7,134 nt of DNA, from the NCBI GenBank assembly GCA_964457415.1, contig CAYWFB010000073.1:1-7134 (forward strand), in the 5' to 3' direction. This DNA comes from Fimenecus sp964457415 (lineage in GTDB: Bacteria > Bacillota > Clostridia > Oscillospirales > Acutalibacteraceae). The position numbers and the translations under genes are program-made. The notes below the pieces were generated by a model. The model searched no databases. It was not told the origin of the DNA and saw only the letters and a program-made list of their open reading frames with translations. Positions 1-5,998 of this stretch are shown in pieces (position 1 is the stretch's first letter; each line of letters starts with the position of its first letter).

Positions 1-39
1 TTCCGTTAAATTCCGCCAAGTTCGTTTTTTGACACTTGA

Positions 40-99
40 CTCGAAATGCGGTAGGTCGTGAATAGCGGCGCAAGAGTTCAAATCTCTTCATCTCCGCCA
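40..99 (+). tRNA. 3' portion of a serine-type tRNA (5' half not found)
   Basis: The 3' end is tRNA-like. A T-stem AAGAG (72-76) pairs with CTCTT (84-88) around the loop TTCAAAT (77-83). An acceptor 3' strand CATCTCC (89-95), discriminator G96 and an encoded CCA (97-99) follow. G73 plus a long segment before the T-arm suggests a type II serine tRNA, and CTCGAAA at 40-46 resembles a Ser-CGA anticodon loop. However, the flanking bases (CTTGA/TGCGG) do not form a proper anticodon stem, and no 5' acceptor strand such as GGAGATG occurs in bases 1-40. It is therefore either a remnant or recombined tail, or the 3' end of something whose 5' part lies outside the window. An intrinsic terminator follows directly, as expected of a tRNA gene end. 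Tail structure is secure; gene identity and integrity are not. Confidence 0.4.
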
Positions 100-107
100 A
101 ATAAAAG

Positions 108-135
108 AGAACTCATCGCAGATGGGTTCTTTTTT
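108..135 (+). terminator. Intrinsic terminator after tRNA-like tail, copy 1
   Basis: A 10-bp stem (108-117 with 121-130, one G-T wobble) with a 3-nt loop is followed by five T residues on the plus strand. It starts 8 nt after the CCA end of the first tRNA-like tail. Confidence 0.85.
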
Positions 136-148
136 GTTTCAATGTAAT

Positions 149-302
149 AGAGATTTGAACTCGTGAGAGTTTTGCCGTTAAGAAAATAATGCAGTGCATT
201 ATTTTTAGGCAAAAGCGGTCGGCGGGCACTGAAATTCGTTAGAATTTGGGTCGCCGAGCGGTCAGTATGCAAGGCGTAGCCGCAGCAGACGGTCAAATCT
301 CT
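149..302. repeat. Palindrome-rich insert bounded by inverted T-arm sequence
   Basis: The ends are a 10-bp inverted pair: AGAGATTTGA at 149-158 and its complement TCAAATCTCT at 293-302, the latter lying inside the second tRNA-like tail. The left end is also a 14-bp inverted copy (149-162) of the first T-arm (74-87). Three hairpins lie inside. One has stem AACTC/GAGTT with a GTGA loop (158-171). A large one at 170-214 has outer stem TTTTGCC/GGCAAAA and an 11-bp inner palindrome, 183-193 with 195-205. A third spans 219-257, with outer stem TCGGCG/CGCCGA and inner stem AAATTC/GAATTT. GCGGTC recurs at 215-220 and 258-263. There is no coding potential worth calling. It may be a small non-autonomous mobile element or a structured RNA; the sequence does not decide. 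Confidence 0.55.
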
Positions 303-316
303 TCATCTCCGCCAAA
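258..316 (+). repeat. Second copy of the tRNA-like 3' tail
   Basis: Positions 293-316 are identical to 78-101 (24 bp), covering the T-loop, acceptor 3' strand, discriminator G and CCA. The upstream part (about 258-292) is only loosely similar to about 48-77, sharing GCGGT and TAGC blocks. The T-stem 5' strand is broken here: GACGG (288-292) instead of AAGAG, so no proper T-arm forms. This copy is unlikely to be a functional tRNA end. It looks like a duplicated or recombined tail at an offset of 215 bp, again followed by a terminator of the same family as the first. Confidence 0.6.
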
Positions 317-320
317 CAAG

Positions 321-350
321 AAAGAACTCATTTAAGATGGGTTCTTTTTT
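321..350 (+). terminator. Intrinsic terminator after tRNA-like tail, copy 2
   Basis: A 9-bp stem (323-331 with 337-345, one wobble) with loop TTAAG is followed by a run of T to 350. The stem sequence is nearly the same as at 108-130, so the duplication included the terminator. It is convergent with the araD terminator at 363-395. Confidence 0.85.
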
Positions 351-362
351 GTTTTCTAACAC

Positions 363-395
363 AAAAACGGGTATTCCGAATTTGGAATACCCGTT
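363..395 (-). terminator. Intrinsic terminator of the arabinose operon
   Basis: A perfect 12-bp stem, AACGGGTATTCC (minus strand, 395-384) with its complement (377-366), has a 6-nt loop and runs into T residues at 367-363. It begins 6 nt after the araD stop codon and closes the operon. Confidence 0.93.
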
Positions 396-401
396 AATTT
401 T

Positions 402-1097
402 TTACTTTTTCTGTCCGTAATAGGCATTGGCGCCGTGCTTACGGAGATAATGCTTATCGAGAAGTTCCTGCTGCATTGCGGGGAGCTTGGGGTTCATCAT
501 AAGATTATGCCAAGCCATAAATGCGAGCTCTTCAAGAACTACTGCATTGTGCACCGCATTGAATGGGTCTGTGCCCCAGGAAAACGGACCGTGGCTATGA
601 ACAAGAACTGATGGAATTTCGTCGGGATTGATTTTCTCAAAGGTTTCAGTAATAACAAGTCCCGTTTCAAGCTCATATTTACCGTTGATTTCGCGGGGTG
701 TCATTTTACGTGTACAGGGAATTTCACCATAGAAATAATCCGCGTGAGTTGTGCCGAGTGCCGGAATTCCCGCCCCAGCCTGAGCAAATGTTGTTGCCCA
801 ACGCGAGTGTGTATGAACAACACCGCCAATGTTTTTAAACGAATTATAAAGCTCAACATGGGTATCAGTATCGGATGAGGGATTTAAGTCCCCCTCAACC
901 TTTTTGCCTGTTTTCAAATCAACGACAACCATATCAGACGGCTTCATATCGTCATATTCAACACCTGAGGGCTTAATTACCATTAAGCCTTTTTCACGGT
1001 CAACACCCGAAACATTACCCCAAGTAAATGTTACAAGATTATATTTTGGTAAAAGCAAATTAGCTTTACAAACCTGTTCTTTTAATTGTTCAAGCAT
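402..1097 (-). CDS. araD: L-ribulose-5-phosphate 4-epimerase
   Basis: Converts L-ribulose 5-phosphate to D-xylulose 5-phosphate, the last step of L-arabinose breakdown before the pentose phosphate pathway; cytoplasmic. The protein has 231 residues, the same as the E. coli enzyme as I recall it, and belongs to the class II aldolase/adducin fold. Visible motifs are the N-terminal TWGNVS (25-30), KPSGV (42-46) and SSDTDTH (74-80). The zinc-ligand pair H95/H97 lies in VVHTHSRW, D120 in THADYFYG, and the third zinc ligand corresponds to H169 in VLVHSHGPF. The C-terminal KHYLRKHG...YYG carries the tyrosine (Y227) matching E. coli Tyr229. The ATG is preceded by AAGGAG with 8-nt spacing. The AAG of this ribosome binding site overlaps the araA stop (TAA of TAAGGAG), so translation is probably coupled. 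All key residues are present. It could in principle be an UlaF/SgbE-type paralogue, but the araA neighbour favours AraD. Confidence 0.96.
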   Translation of the reverse strand: MLEQLKEQVCKANLLLPKYNLVTFTWGNVSGVDREKGLMVIKPSGVEYDDMKPSDMVVVDLKTGKKVEGDLNPSSDTDTHVELYNSFKNIGGVVHTHSRWATTFAQAGAGIPALGTTHADYFYGEIPCTRKMTPREINGKYELETGLVITETFEKINPDEIPSVLVHSHGPFSWGTDPFNAVHNAVVLEELAFMAWHNLMMNPKLPAMQQELLDKHYLRKHGANAYYGQKK

Positions 1098-1108
1098 AAA
1101 GACACTCC

Positions 1109-2587
1109 TTATTTAAGTTTCCATGCAAGGTCTGCAAGGAATAAGTCTTTTTCAAGACCTGCAACTGTTGTATCTTTATTGATGTGAACAAACTCGATAT
1201 CCATCATATTTGCCCAATCCTTCATCTGCTCTGCAGTAACATCATAACTGAGAACTGTATGGTGAGCACCACCTGCTGTAATCCAGCATTCAATACCTGT
1301 TTCGAGGTCCGGCATTGCTCTCCACATTACGCGTGCAACGGGAAGATTTGGCATTTCCATAATAGGCTTAACACATTCAATATCCTGACAAATAAGACGA
1401 AGGCGACCACCCATATCAACAAGGCTTACAACGATTGCACTACCTGCTTTGCCTTCAAAAACAAGTCTTGCAGGGTCTTTTTCGTTCATACCTATTCCAA
1501 GGTGATGTGTTTCAATTCTGGGTTTCTCTGCTGCCATTGAGGGACAAACCTCAAGCATATGAGCACCAAGGCTATATTCTTCACCCTCAACAAGATGGTA
1601 TGTATAGTCTTCCATGAAGCCTGTGCCGCCGTTTTTGCCCTCTGCCATTGCTTTCATAATAGCAGTCATTGCGGCAACTTTCCAGTCACCCTCACCGCCG
1701 TAGCCATAGCCCTGAGCCATAAGATGCTGGCTTGCAAGACCGGGAAGCTGTTCCATACCGTAAAGGTCTTGGAATGTATTTGAAAATGCCATACAGCCCT
1801 CACGGTCAAGCATTTTTTTCATTGCAATTTCTTCGCGAGCCTGATAACGAATTGCCTCAATATTATCAGTTGCAACATCATATTCAGATGTGTAAACGTC
1901 CATAAGTGCGTCGATTTCTGCCTCTGTTACTGCGTTCATTTCTTTTACAAGGTCGCCAACTGCCCATGTGTTAACCTGCCAGCCGAGTTTTGCTTGTACT
2001 TCCACCTTATCGCCCTCAGTAACTGCAACCTCACGCATATTGTCGCCGAAACGCATAACTTTAAGTTCTTTACTTACTGCAACGCCGACTGCTGAACGCA
2101 TCCAGTCGCCAAGACGAGTGCGAACCGAATCCTTTGTCCAATGACCTGCAATAACCTTGCGAGGCATACGAAGACGAGCTGCGATAAAACCGTGTTCACG
2201 GTCACCGTGTGCAGCCTGATTAAGGTTCATAAAGTCCATATCGATTTTATCGTTTGGAATTTCAACATTATACTGTGTTGCAAGGTGGCAATAGGGTTTT
2301 TGTAAATCTACAAAGCCATTAATCCACATCTTTGATGGGCTGAATGTATGGCACCATGTAATGATACCTGCACATTTTTTGTCATAATTTGCTTCTCTTA
2401 CAACATCTGTGATTTCTTTGTTTGTTTTTGCAGTTACCTTGTAAACAACTTTGCAAGGAAGTGAACCTGATGCGTTGAGTTCATCAACCATTTCCTGTGC
2501 ACGAGCTGCAACTGTTTCAAGAACCTCAGGACCATAAAGGAACTGACTGCCTACTACAAACCAAAATTCATAATTTTTAAGACTCAT
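1109..2587 (-). CDS. araA: L-arabinose isomerase
   Basis: Interconverts L-arabinose and L-ribulose in the cytoplasm, the first step of the pathway, using a divalent metal (usually Mn2+). The 492-residue length fits the family (about 500 in E. coli). It opens with the typical YEFWFVVGSQFLYG (6-19). The four metal ligands are visible: E299 in GYGGEGDWK, E326 in GTGFMEDYTYH, H343 in AHMLEVCPS and H443 in TAGGAHHTV, corresponding to E. coli E306, E333, H350 and H450. RIETHHLGIG is at 357-366. The ATG is preceded by AAGGAG at 2602-2597 with 9-nt spacing. araD follows after 11 nt, with the araA stop fused to the araD ribosome binding site. Upstream, a 277-bp inverted-repeat element separates it from the kinase gene. 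I see no good promoter inside that element, so transcription probably starts before the kinase. Confidence 0.97.
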   Translation of the reverse strand: MSLKNYEFWFVVGSQFLYGPEVLETVAARAQEMVDELNASGSLPCKVVYKVTAKTNKEITDVVREANYDKKCAGIITWCHTFSPSKMWINGFVDLQKPYCHLATQYNVEIPNDKIDMDFMNLNQAAHGDREHGFIAARLRMPRKVIAGHWTKDSVRTRLGDWMRSAVGVAVSKELKVMRFGDNMREVAVTEGDKVEVQAKLGWQVNTWAVGDLVKEMNAVTEAEIDALMDVYTSEYDVATDNIEAIRYQAREEIAMKKMLDREGCMAFSNTFQDLYGMEQLPGLASQHLMAQGYGYGGEGDWKVAAMTAIMKAMAEGKNGGTGFMEDYTYHLVEGEEYSLGAHMLEVCPSMAAEKPRIETHHLGIGMNEKDPARLVFEGKAGSAIVVSLVDMGGRLRLICQDIECVKPIMEMPNLPVARVMWRAMPDLETGIECWITAGGAHHTVLSYDVTAEQMKDWANMMDIEFVHINKDTTVAGLEKDLFLADLAWKLK

Positions 2588-2607
2588 AATATTTTTCTCC
2601 TTATTTT

Positions 2608-2884
2608 TAAGGTGAGAAGAGCCGAACCAAATACGGTTTTGACGGCATCTTTTCGCCTATTCTTCGTTAAAAATCTTGTAATACGGCAGTATAACTGCGA
2701 TTTTGTGCCTTGAATAGACAAAAATCTACTCGTCAAAAACTGCCTTGCACCGTAAATATTTGAAATTTAGATGAATTTTTGCTTTTGAGACAGCAGATTT
2801 GCTGACGCAAATCAATGGGGAAAAAGTGAAAATTCGCTGAAGGTCTATATTTACGGCGTGTTTGGTTCGACTTTTCTCACCTTA
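2608..2884. mobile_element. MITE-like element inside the arabinose operon
   Basis: The terminal 28 bp form an inverted repeat: 2608-2635 and 2884-2857 match at 25 of 28 positions, beginning TAAGGTGAGAA, and all three differences are transitions. A TA dinucleotide at each end fits a TA target duplication, as made by IS630/Tc1-mariner transposases, but TA is also part of the palindrome. The interior folds into two long arms. Arm one (2637-2738) is closed by TTTTGACG/CGTCAAAA and contains CTATTC/GAATAG, AAAATC/GATTTT and GCAGT/ACTGC. Arm two (2750-2856) has a 10-bp base, a 14-bp helix (2773-2786 with 2822-2835, two wobbles) and a 7-bp tip (2796-2802 with 2807-2813). There is no transposase gene. 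The right end overlaps the kinase stop; the left end lies 5 nt before the araA ribosome binding site. Family assignment is inference. Confidence 0.75.
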
Positions 2885-4478
2885 GAGTAGCAATAGCAGA
2901 TTTCTGGATTGCAACTGCCGACTCATATCTCTTAATGTATTCGTTAAAGCCATTGACATCATCCTTATCAGGCTCGATAACGCTTGCCTTGTAATCTGAA
3001 AATACTTTATTTTCAAGGTAATCCTCAAGAGCTTCATTATCTTCTTTATTGCTCATATAAGCTGAAAGAAGAGCAATACCCCAAGCACCGCCCTCGCCTG
3101 CTGTTTCCATAACTGCAACGGGAGTGTTAAGTGCACCTGCCATAAGCTTCTGACCAACAACGGGAGTTTTGAAAAGTCCGCCATGACCGAGAAGCTTTTC
3201 AATCTGAACATTTTCCTTATCAAAAAGAATGTTCATACCAAGGCGAAGTGTTGCCATTGTACCGTAAAGCTGTGCACGCATAAAGTTCGCGAGGCTGAAT
3301 TTACTATCAGGCATTCTGACAAGTAATGGTCTGCCCTCTGCTGTATCAGTAACAGGTTCACCCGAATAATAGTTGAAGCTGATAATTCCGTTACAATCTG
3401 CATCACCCTTAAGAGCCTCTGCATAAAGCATATCGTAAAGTGCAGGTTTATTAACTTCAACGCCGCTGTTAGCGAGTACCTCTGCAAAAAGTTTTACATA
3501 AGCATCAAGGTCAGATGTACAAGTATTACAATGCACCATAGCGACGGGCTTACCTGTGGGAGTAGTAACCATATCAATTTCTGTATAAACATCTGAAAGA
3601 GCCTTATCAAGGACAATCATACCAAAAATTGATGTACCCGCTGAAATATTACCTGTTTTTGCCGCAACGCTGTTTGTTGCTACCATACCTGTACCTGCAT
3701 CACCCTCGGGTGGGCAGAGAGGAATTCCAGCAGTCAATTCGCCTGTGGGGTCAAGAAGAAGTGCACCGTCTTTTGTGAGTGCACCTGCGTTCTCACCCGC
3801 TACAAGGATTTTGGGCAATATATCAAGTAATTTCCAAGCATAACCCTTGTCCGCAATTTTAGCATCAAAAGCTGATACCATTTTTTCATCATAGCAATTT
3901 TTCTCGCTATCGATCGGGAACATACCTGCGGCTTCGCCGATACCGATTACCTTTTCGCCTGTGAGCATCCAATGAACATATCCCTCAAGAGTTGTGAGAA
4001 AATCAATGTTTGGAAGATGGTCTTCACCATTTAAAACTGCCTGATAAAGATGGGCAATACTCCAACGCTGAGGAATATTGAATTTAAAAAGCTCGGTAAG
4101 CTCTGTTGCTGACTGTTCAGTAATTGTATTTCTCCATGTTCTGAACTCTGCAAGCTGGTTGCCGTCTTTATCAAATGGAAGATAGCCGTGCATCATTGCT
4201 GAAAAGCCCATTGATTTGAGCTTTGTAAGCTTAACGCCGTATTTTTCTTCTACTTCTGCCTTAAGATTTTTGTAAGCATCCTGCAAGCCTGCCCATACAT
4301 CATCTAAATGATATGTCCACACGCCATTTTCAAGGCGGTTTTCCCAACCGTGACTGCCAGACGCAATCGGATTGTGATTTTCATCAATCAAAACGGCTTT
4401 GATACGGGTTGAGCCCATTTCAATACCCATTACGGCATTACCGCTTTGAATGGTGTTTTTAATAGAATTAATATCCAA
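2877..4478 (-). CDS. FGGY-family carbohydrate kinase, probable L-ribulokinase
   Basis: Predicted to phosphorylate L-ribulose with ATP to L-ribulose 5-phosphate, joining AraA to AraD. FGGY signatures, numbered from the chosen start (533 residues): GIEMGSTRIK phosphate loop (18-27), MMHGY substrate-side motif (95-99), PPEGDAGTG with the likely catalytic base D260, TGNISAGTS (275-283), LGHGGLFK (430-437) and AGEGGAWG (460-467). It resembles the clostridial xylulokinase-like kinases found beside araA/araD more than classical E. coli AraB, so substrate is inferred from context; D-xylulose is the main alternative. The longest frame opens with TTG at 4487, directly abutting AAGGAG (4493-4488) with no spacing. 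The next TTG at 4478 lies 9 nt from that site, so I start there; M20 of the long form is less likely. The last codon (AGG) and TGA stop come from the terminal repeat of the inserted element, yet length looks normal. Confidence 0.88.
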   Translation of the reverse strand: MDINSIKNTIQSGNAVMGIEMGSTRIKAVLIDENHNPIASGSHGWENRLENGVWTYHLDDVWAGLQDAYKNLKAEVEEKYGVKLTKLKSMGFSAMMHGYLPFDKDGNQLAEFRTWRNTITEQSATELTELFKFNIPQRWSIAHLYQAVLNGEDHLPNIDFLTTLEGYVHWMLTGEKVIGIGEAAGMFPIDSEKNCYDEKMVSAFDAKIADKGYAWKLLDILPKILVAGENAGALTKDGALLLDPTGELTAGIPLCPPEGDAGTGMVATNSVAAKTGNISAGTSIFGMIVLDKALSDVYTEIDMVTTPTGKPVAMVHCNTCTSDLDAYVKLFAEVLANSGVEVNKPALYDMLYAEALKGDADCNGIISFNYYSGEPVTDTAEGRPLLVRMPDSKFSLANFMRAQLYGTMATLRLGMNILFDKENVQIEKLLGHGGLFKTPVVGQKLMAGALNTPVAVMETAGEGGAWGIALLSAYMSNKEDNEALEDYLENKVFSDYKASVIEPDKDDVNGFNEYIKRYESAVAIQKSAIATLR

Positions 4479-4514
4479 ATTTTCCAACTCCTTATGTGAG
4501 TATATATCTTGTAA

Positions 4515-4543
4515 ATTATACCATTAAAAAAACAAATAATCAA
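4515..4543 (-). promoter_or_regulatory. Sigma-A promoter for kinase-araA-araD
   Basis: The -35 TTGATT (4543-4538) and -10 TATAAT (4520-4515) are separated by exactly 17 bp, with an extended -10 TG one base upstream (4523-4522). Predicted start is near 4508, giving a leader of about 30 nt. The -35 begins 6 nt after the GH5 stop. No hairpin terminator separates GH5 from this promoter, so read-through from GH5 may add to expression. I could not identify an AraR or catabolite operator with confidence. Confidence 0.8.
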
Positions 4544-4549
4544 CACAAA

Positions 4550-5800
4550 CTATATAAGATTGCTCATTTCTTCTGAATTAAAATCGAATTTTTCTGTTCT
4601 GCTGTTTTCGGTTATGTATGAAACAATTTCTTCATAGGATGCGGTTTTGATGTCAATTCTCTCAACATCTTTATTGAAAATACCCCATTGCTCTCCTGCG
4701 TTATAGGTTTTATAGTTCCATTTAACTCGGCTGATGTCGTGTTTGTCGTATTGCTTTTGTGCGTAATATTCATACTCACCGTTGTTGTATTCGCCTACTA
4801 TTACGGCTACTCCCCACTCCTTACGGGCAGTTTTAAGCTCTTTTACTCGGTATTTTATCATTCCTTTATCTCTGTCATAAAGGTGCAACTGATAAAGCAG
4901 ATTTTCATAACCCATTTCGTTGGGGTCGGGCAAAACGGTGGTTGACCATACGCCCTCAAATGAAATTATATGATTTTTATCAATTCCTCTTATGGCTTTG
5001 TAAAGCGTATCGTATGCTTTATTAGTGCGTGAAACTGCGTCTTCACTTTCTGCCGCCCATGTGTAGTCACCCTCATAGCCACCGTTATTTTGTGGCTCGT
5101 TTAAAAGGTCATAAGCGGCAACAGTTTGGTTGTTTTTGTAACGCTTGGCAATTGCACACCAAAGCTCAACCGTTGCGTTCATCATTTCTTCGTTTTCATA
5201 AAGCTCATTACGACCTGCCTTGCCCGTGCAATGATTTTTGCTTTGTCCGCCGGGTGCACCGTGCAAGTCAAGGATTACATAAATTCCGTATTTTTCACAG
5301 GTTGAGATTAACCAATCAAGCTTTTGAAAGCCACTATTTTCGTCGGGATTTTCCGCGAGCCACTCAAGGTCTTCTGTCATAAAATTGCGATACCAGAAAG
5401 GCACTCGAACGCAGTTAAAACCAAGCCTTTCAATCTGTGCAATATCTTCTTCAGTAACAAAATTATCTTCAAAAGTTTTTACAATTTCATTGGTTTTTTC
5501 TTCTCCAAAACGCTCAGTTAAAATTCCAAGTGTATCATAATGCGCCCAGTCCTCTGTATATTCGGGCACAAATCCCATCCATGTTTCCCACAAAAGCCAA
5601 TTACCTAAATTAATGCCTTTAAGTACTACTTCTTCACCATTTTCATTGACAATGTAGCCGTTTTGAACTGTTAAAAGAGTTAATTCTTTTGGATTAGAAT
5701 TGTTATAATCTGCAAGGTCTTTTACTTCAGGCTTTGAAGTGCAACCGAAAAGTGAAATAGCCAATATAAATACAAGCAAGAGTGAAATAAACTTTTTCAT
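4550..5800 (-). CDS. Secreted lipoprotein glycoside hydrolase, family GH5
   Basis: A 416-residue predicted retaining beta-glycosidase anchored outside the membrane. The N-terminus is a lipoprotein signal: MKK, a hydrophobic stretch (4-18) and lipobox LFGC with C20 as the lipidated residue (Phe at -2 is tolerated but not ideal). After a short linker (about 21-40) comes the GH5 barrel: KGINLGNWLLWETWM (61-75), RVPFWYRNF (132-140), VILDLHGAPGG (175-185), YDLLNEP with acid/base E235, LHLYD with H306, and VGEY with nucleophile E337. The motifs recall exo-beta-1,3-glucanase-like and endoglucanase branches of GH5; substrate cannot be fixed by eye. Start: ATG after GGGGAG with 5-nt spacing. It has its own promoter (5821-5849) and lies 62 nt before the kinase reading frame, so it probably serves the same polysaccharide-use programme. 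A small-RNA candidate lies just upstream. Confidence 0.9.
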   Translation of the reverse strand: MKKFISLLLVFILAISLFGCTSKPEVKDLADYNNSNPKELTLLTVQNGYIVNENGEEVVLKGINLGNWLLWETWMGFVPEYTEDWAHYDTLGILTERFGEEKTNEIVKTFEDNFVTEEDIAQIERLGFNCVRVPFWYRNFMTEDLEWLAENPDENSGFQKLDWLISTCEKYGIYVILDLHGAPGGQSKNHCTGKAGRNELYENEEMMNATVELWCAIAKRYKNNQTVAAYDLLNEPQNNGGYEGDYTWAAESEDAVSRTNKAYDTLYKAIRGIDKNHIISFEGVWSTTVLPDPNEMGYENLLYQLHLYDRDKGMIKYRVKELKTARKEWGVAVIVGEYNNGEYEYYAQKQYDKHDISRVKWNYKTYNAGEQWGIFNKDVERIDIKTASYEEIVSYITENSRTEKFDFNSEEMSNLI

Positions 5801-5820
5801 AAAATCTCCCCTTTTTCTTA

Positions 5821-5849
5821 ATTATATTGGATATTTTTTCATTTTTCAA
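5821..5849 (-). promoter_or_regulatory. Sigma-A promoter of the GH5 gene
   Basis: The -35 TTGAAA (5849-5844) and perfect -10 TATAAT (5826-5821) have a 17-bp spacer. Predicted start is near 5814, leaving a leader of only about 14 nt before the ATG at 5800, mostly the ribosome binding site GGGGAG (5811-5806). It begins just past the T-tract of the upstream terminator (5853-5883), so it is insulated from upstream transcription. Confidence 0.8.
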
Positions 5850-5852
5850 TAT

Positions 5853-5883
5853 AAAAAGAAAAACCGCCTCATAAGAAGCGGTT
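5853..5883 (-). terminator. Intrinsic terminator of the small-RNA candidate
   Basis: The stem AACCGCTTC (minus strand, 5883-5875) pairs with GAGGCGGTT (5870-5862), 9 bp with one wobble, around loop TTAT. It continues into a T-rich tract (TTTCTTTTT) at 5861-5853. On the plus strand no T-run follows, so it acts on minus-strand transcription. Confidence 0.88.
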
Positions 5884-5992
5884 AATCTCAATACATTTTG
5901 GGGAGGAAATGTACTCAAACTTTAAAATTCGCATGGCATTACAAATTTTAAAAGTTTATACGGAGTTTCAGAAAGTTAGCGATTGCTAACTC
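5853..5992 (-). ncRNA. Candidate small RNA with C-rich loop, family unknown
   Basis: A complete non-coding unit: promoter at 5999-6027, predicted start near 5992, terminator at 5853-5883, giving about 135-140 nt. Predicted structures in transcript order are as follows. Hairpin I is AGTTAGC/GCTAACT with loop AATC (5991-5974). Hairpin II is 13 bp with one bulge, 5957-5944 with 5929-5917, and a 14-nt loop. Hairpin III is TACATTT/AAATGTA with the 8-nt loop CCUCCCCA (5913-5892). Last is the terminator hairpin. No reading frame with a ribosome binding site lies in this orientation. C-rich unpaired loops are characteristic of Gram-positive antisense sRNAs that bind Shine-Dalgarno sequences (for example RsaE/RoxS, FsrA). 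I do not recognise a named family; whether it acts in trans, in cis on GH5 or otherwise is unknown. Confidence 0.65.
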
Positions 5993-5998
5993 AAATTA

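Noticed and set aside
29..57. TTGACA at 29-34 as a plus-strand promoter
   Set aside because: At 17 bp spacing the -10 would be TAGGTC, a poor match, and it lies where the body of the tRNA-like sequence should be.
72..99. 3' end of tmRNA (acceptor strand has T at position 70, allowing G3-U70)
   Set aside because: The discriminator is G rather than the A expected for alanine charging, the T-loop is TTCAAAT, and nothing upstream resembles tmRNA pseudoknots or a tag reading frame.
78..296. 72-codon reading frame on the minus strand across the tRNA-like region
   Set aside because: It reads through hairpins, a terminator and the tRNA tail in antisense; no ribosome binding site and low-complexity composition driven by palindromes.
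1184..1783. Plus-strand frames opposite araA and similar frames opposite the other genes
   Set aside because: They are antisense shadows of strongly supported genes, with no ribosome binding sites or recognisable domains.
2608..2884. Promoter for araA inside the inverted-repeat element
   Set aside because: TTGACG and TTGTCT occur on the minus strand but without a TATAAT-like box at 16-18 bp; not convincing.
5727..5918. 63-codon minus-strand frame upstream of GH5
   Set aside because: It starts with TTG without a ribosome binding site, runs through an intrinsic terminator and overlaps the well-supported GH5 start in another frame.
5909..5989. 26-codon plus-strand frame (ATG at 5909) with GGGGAGG just before it
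   Set aside because: The purine-rich site is only 2 nt from the ATG, no plus-strand promoter or terminator is evident, and the same bases form the hairpin II/III structure of the minus-strand transcript. It remains the main alternative reading.
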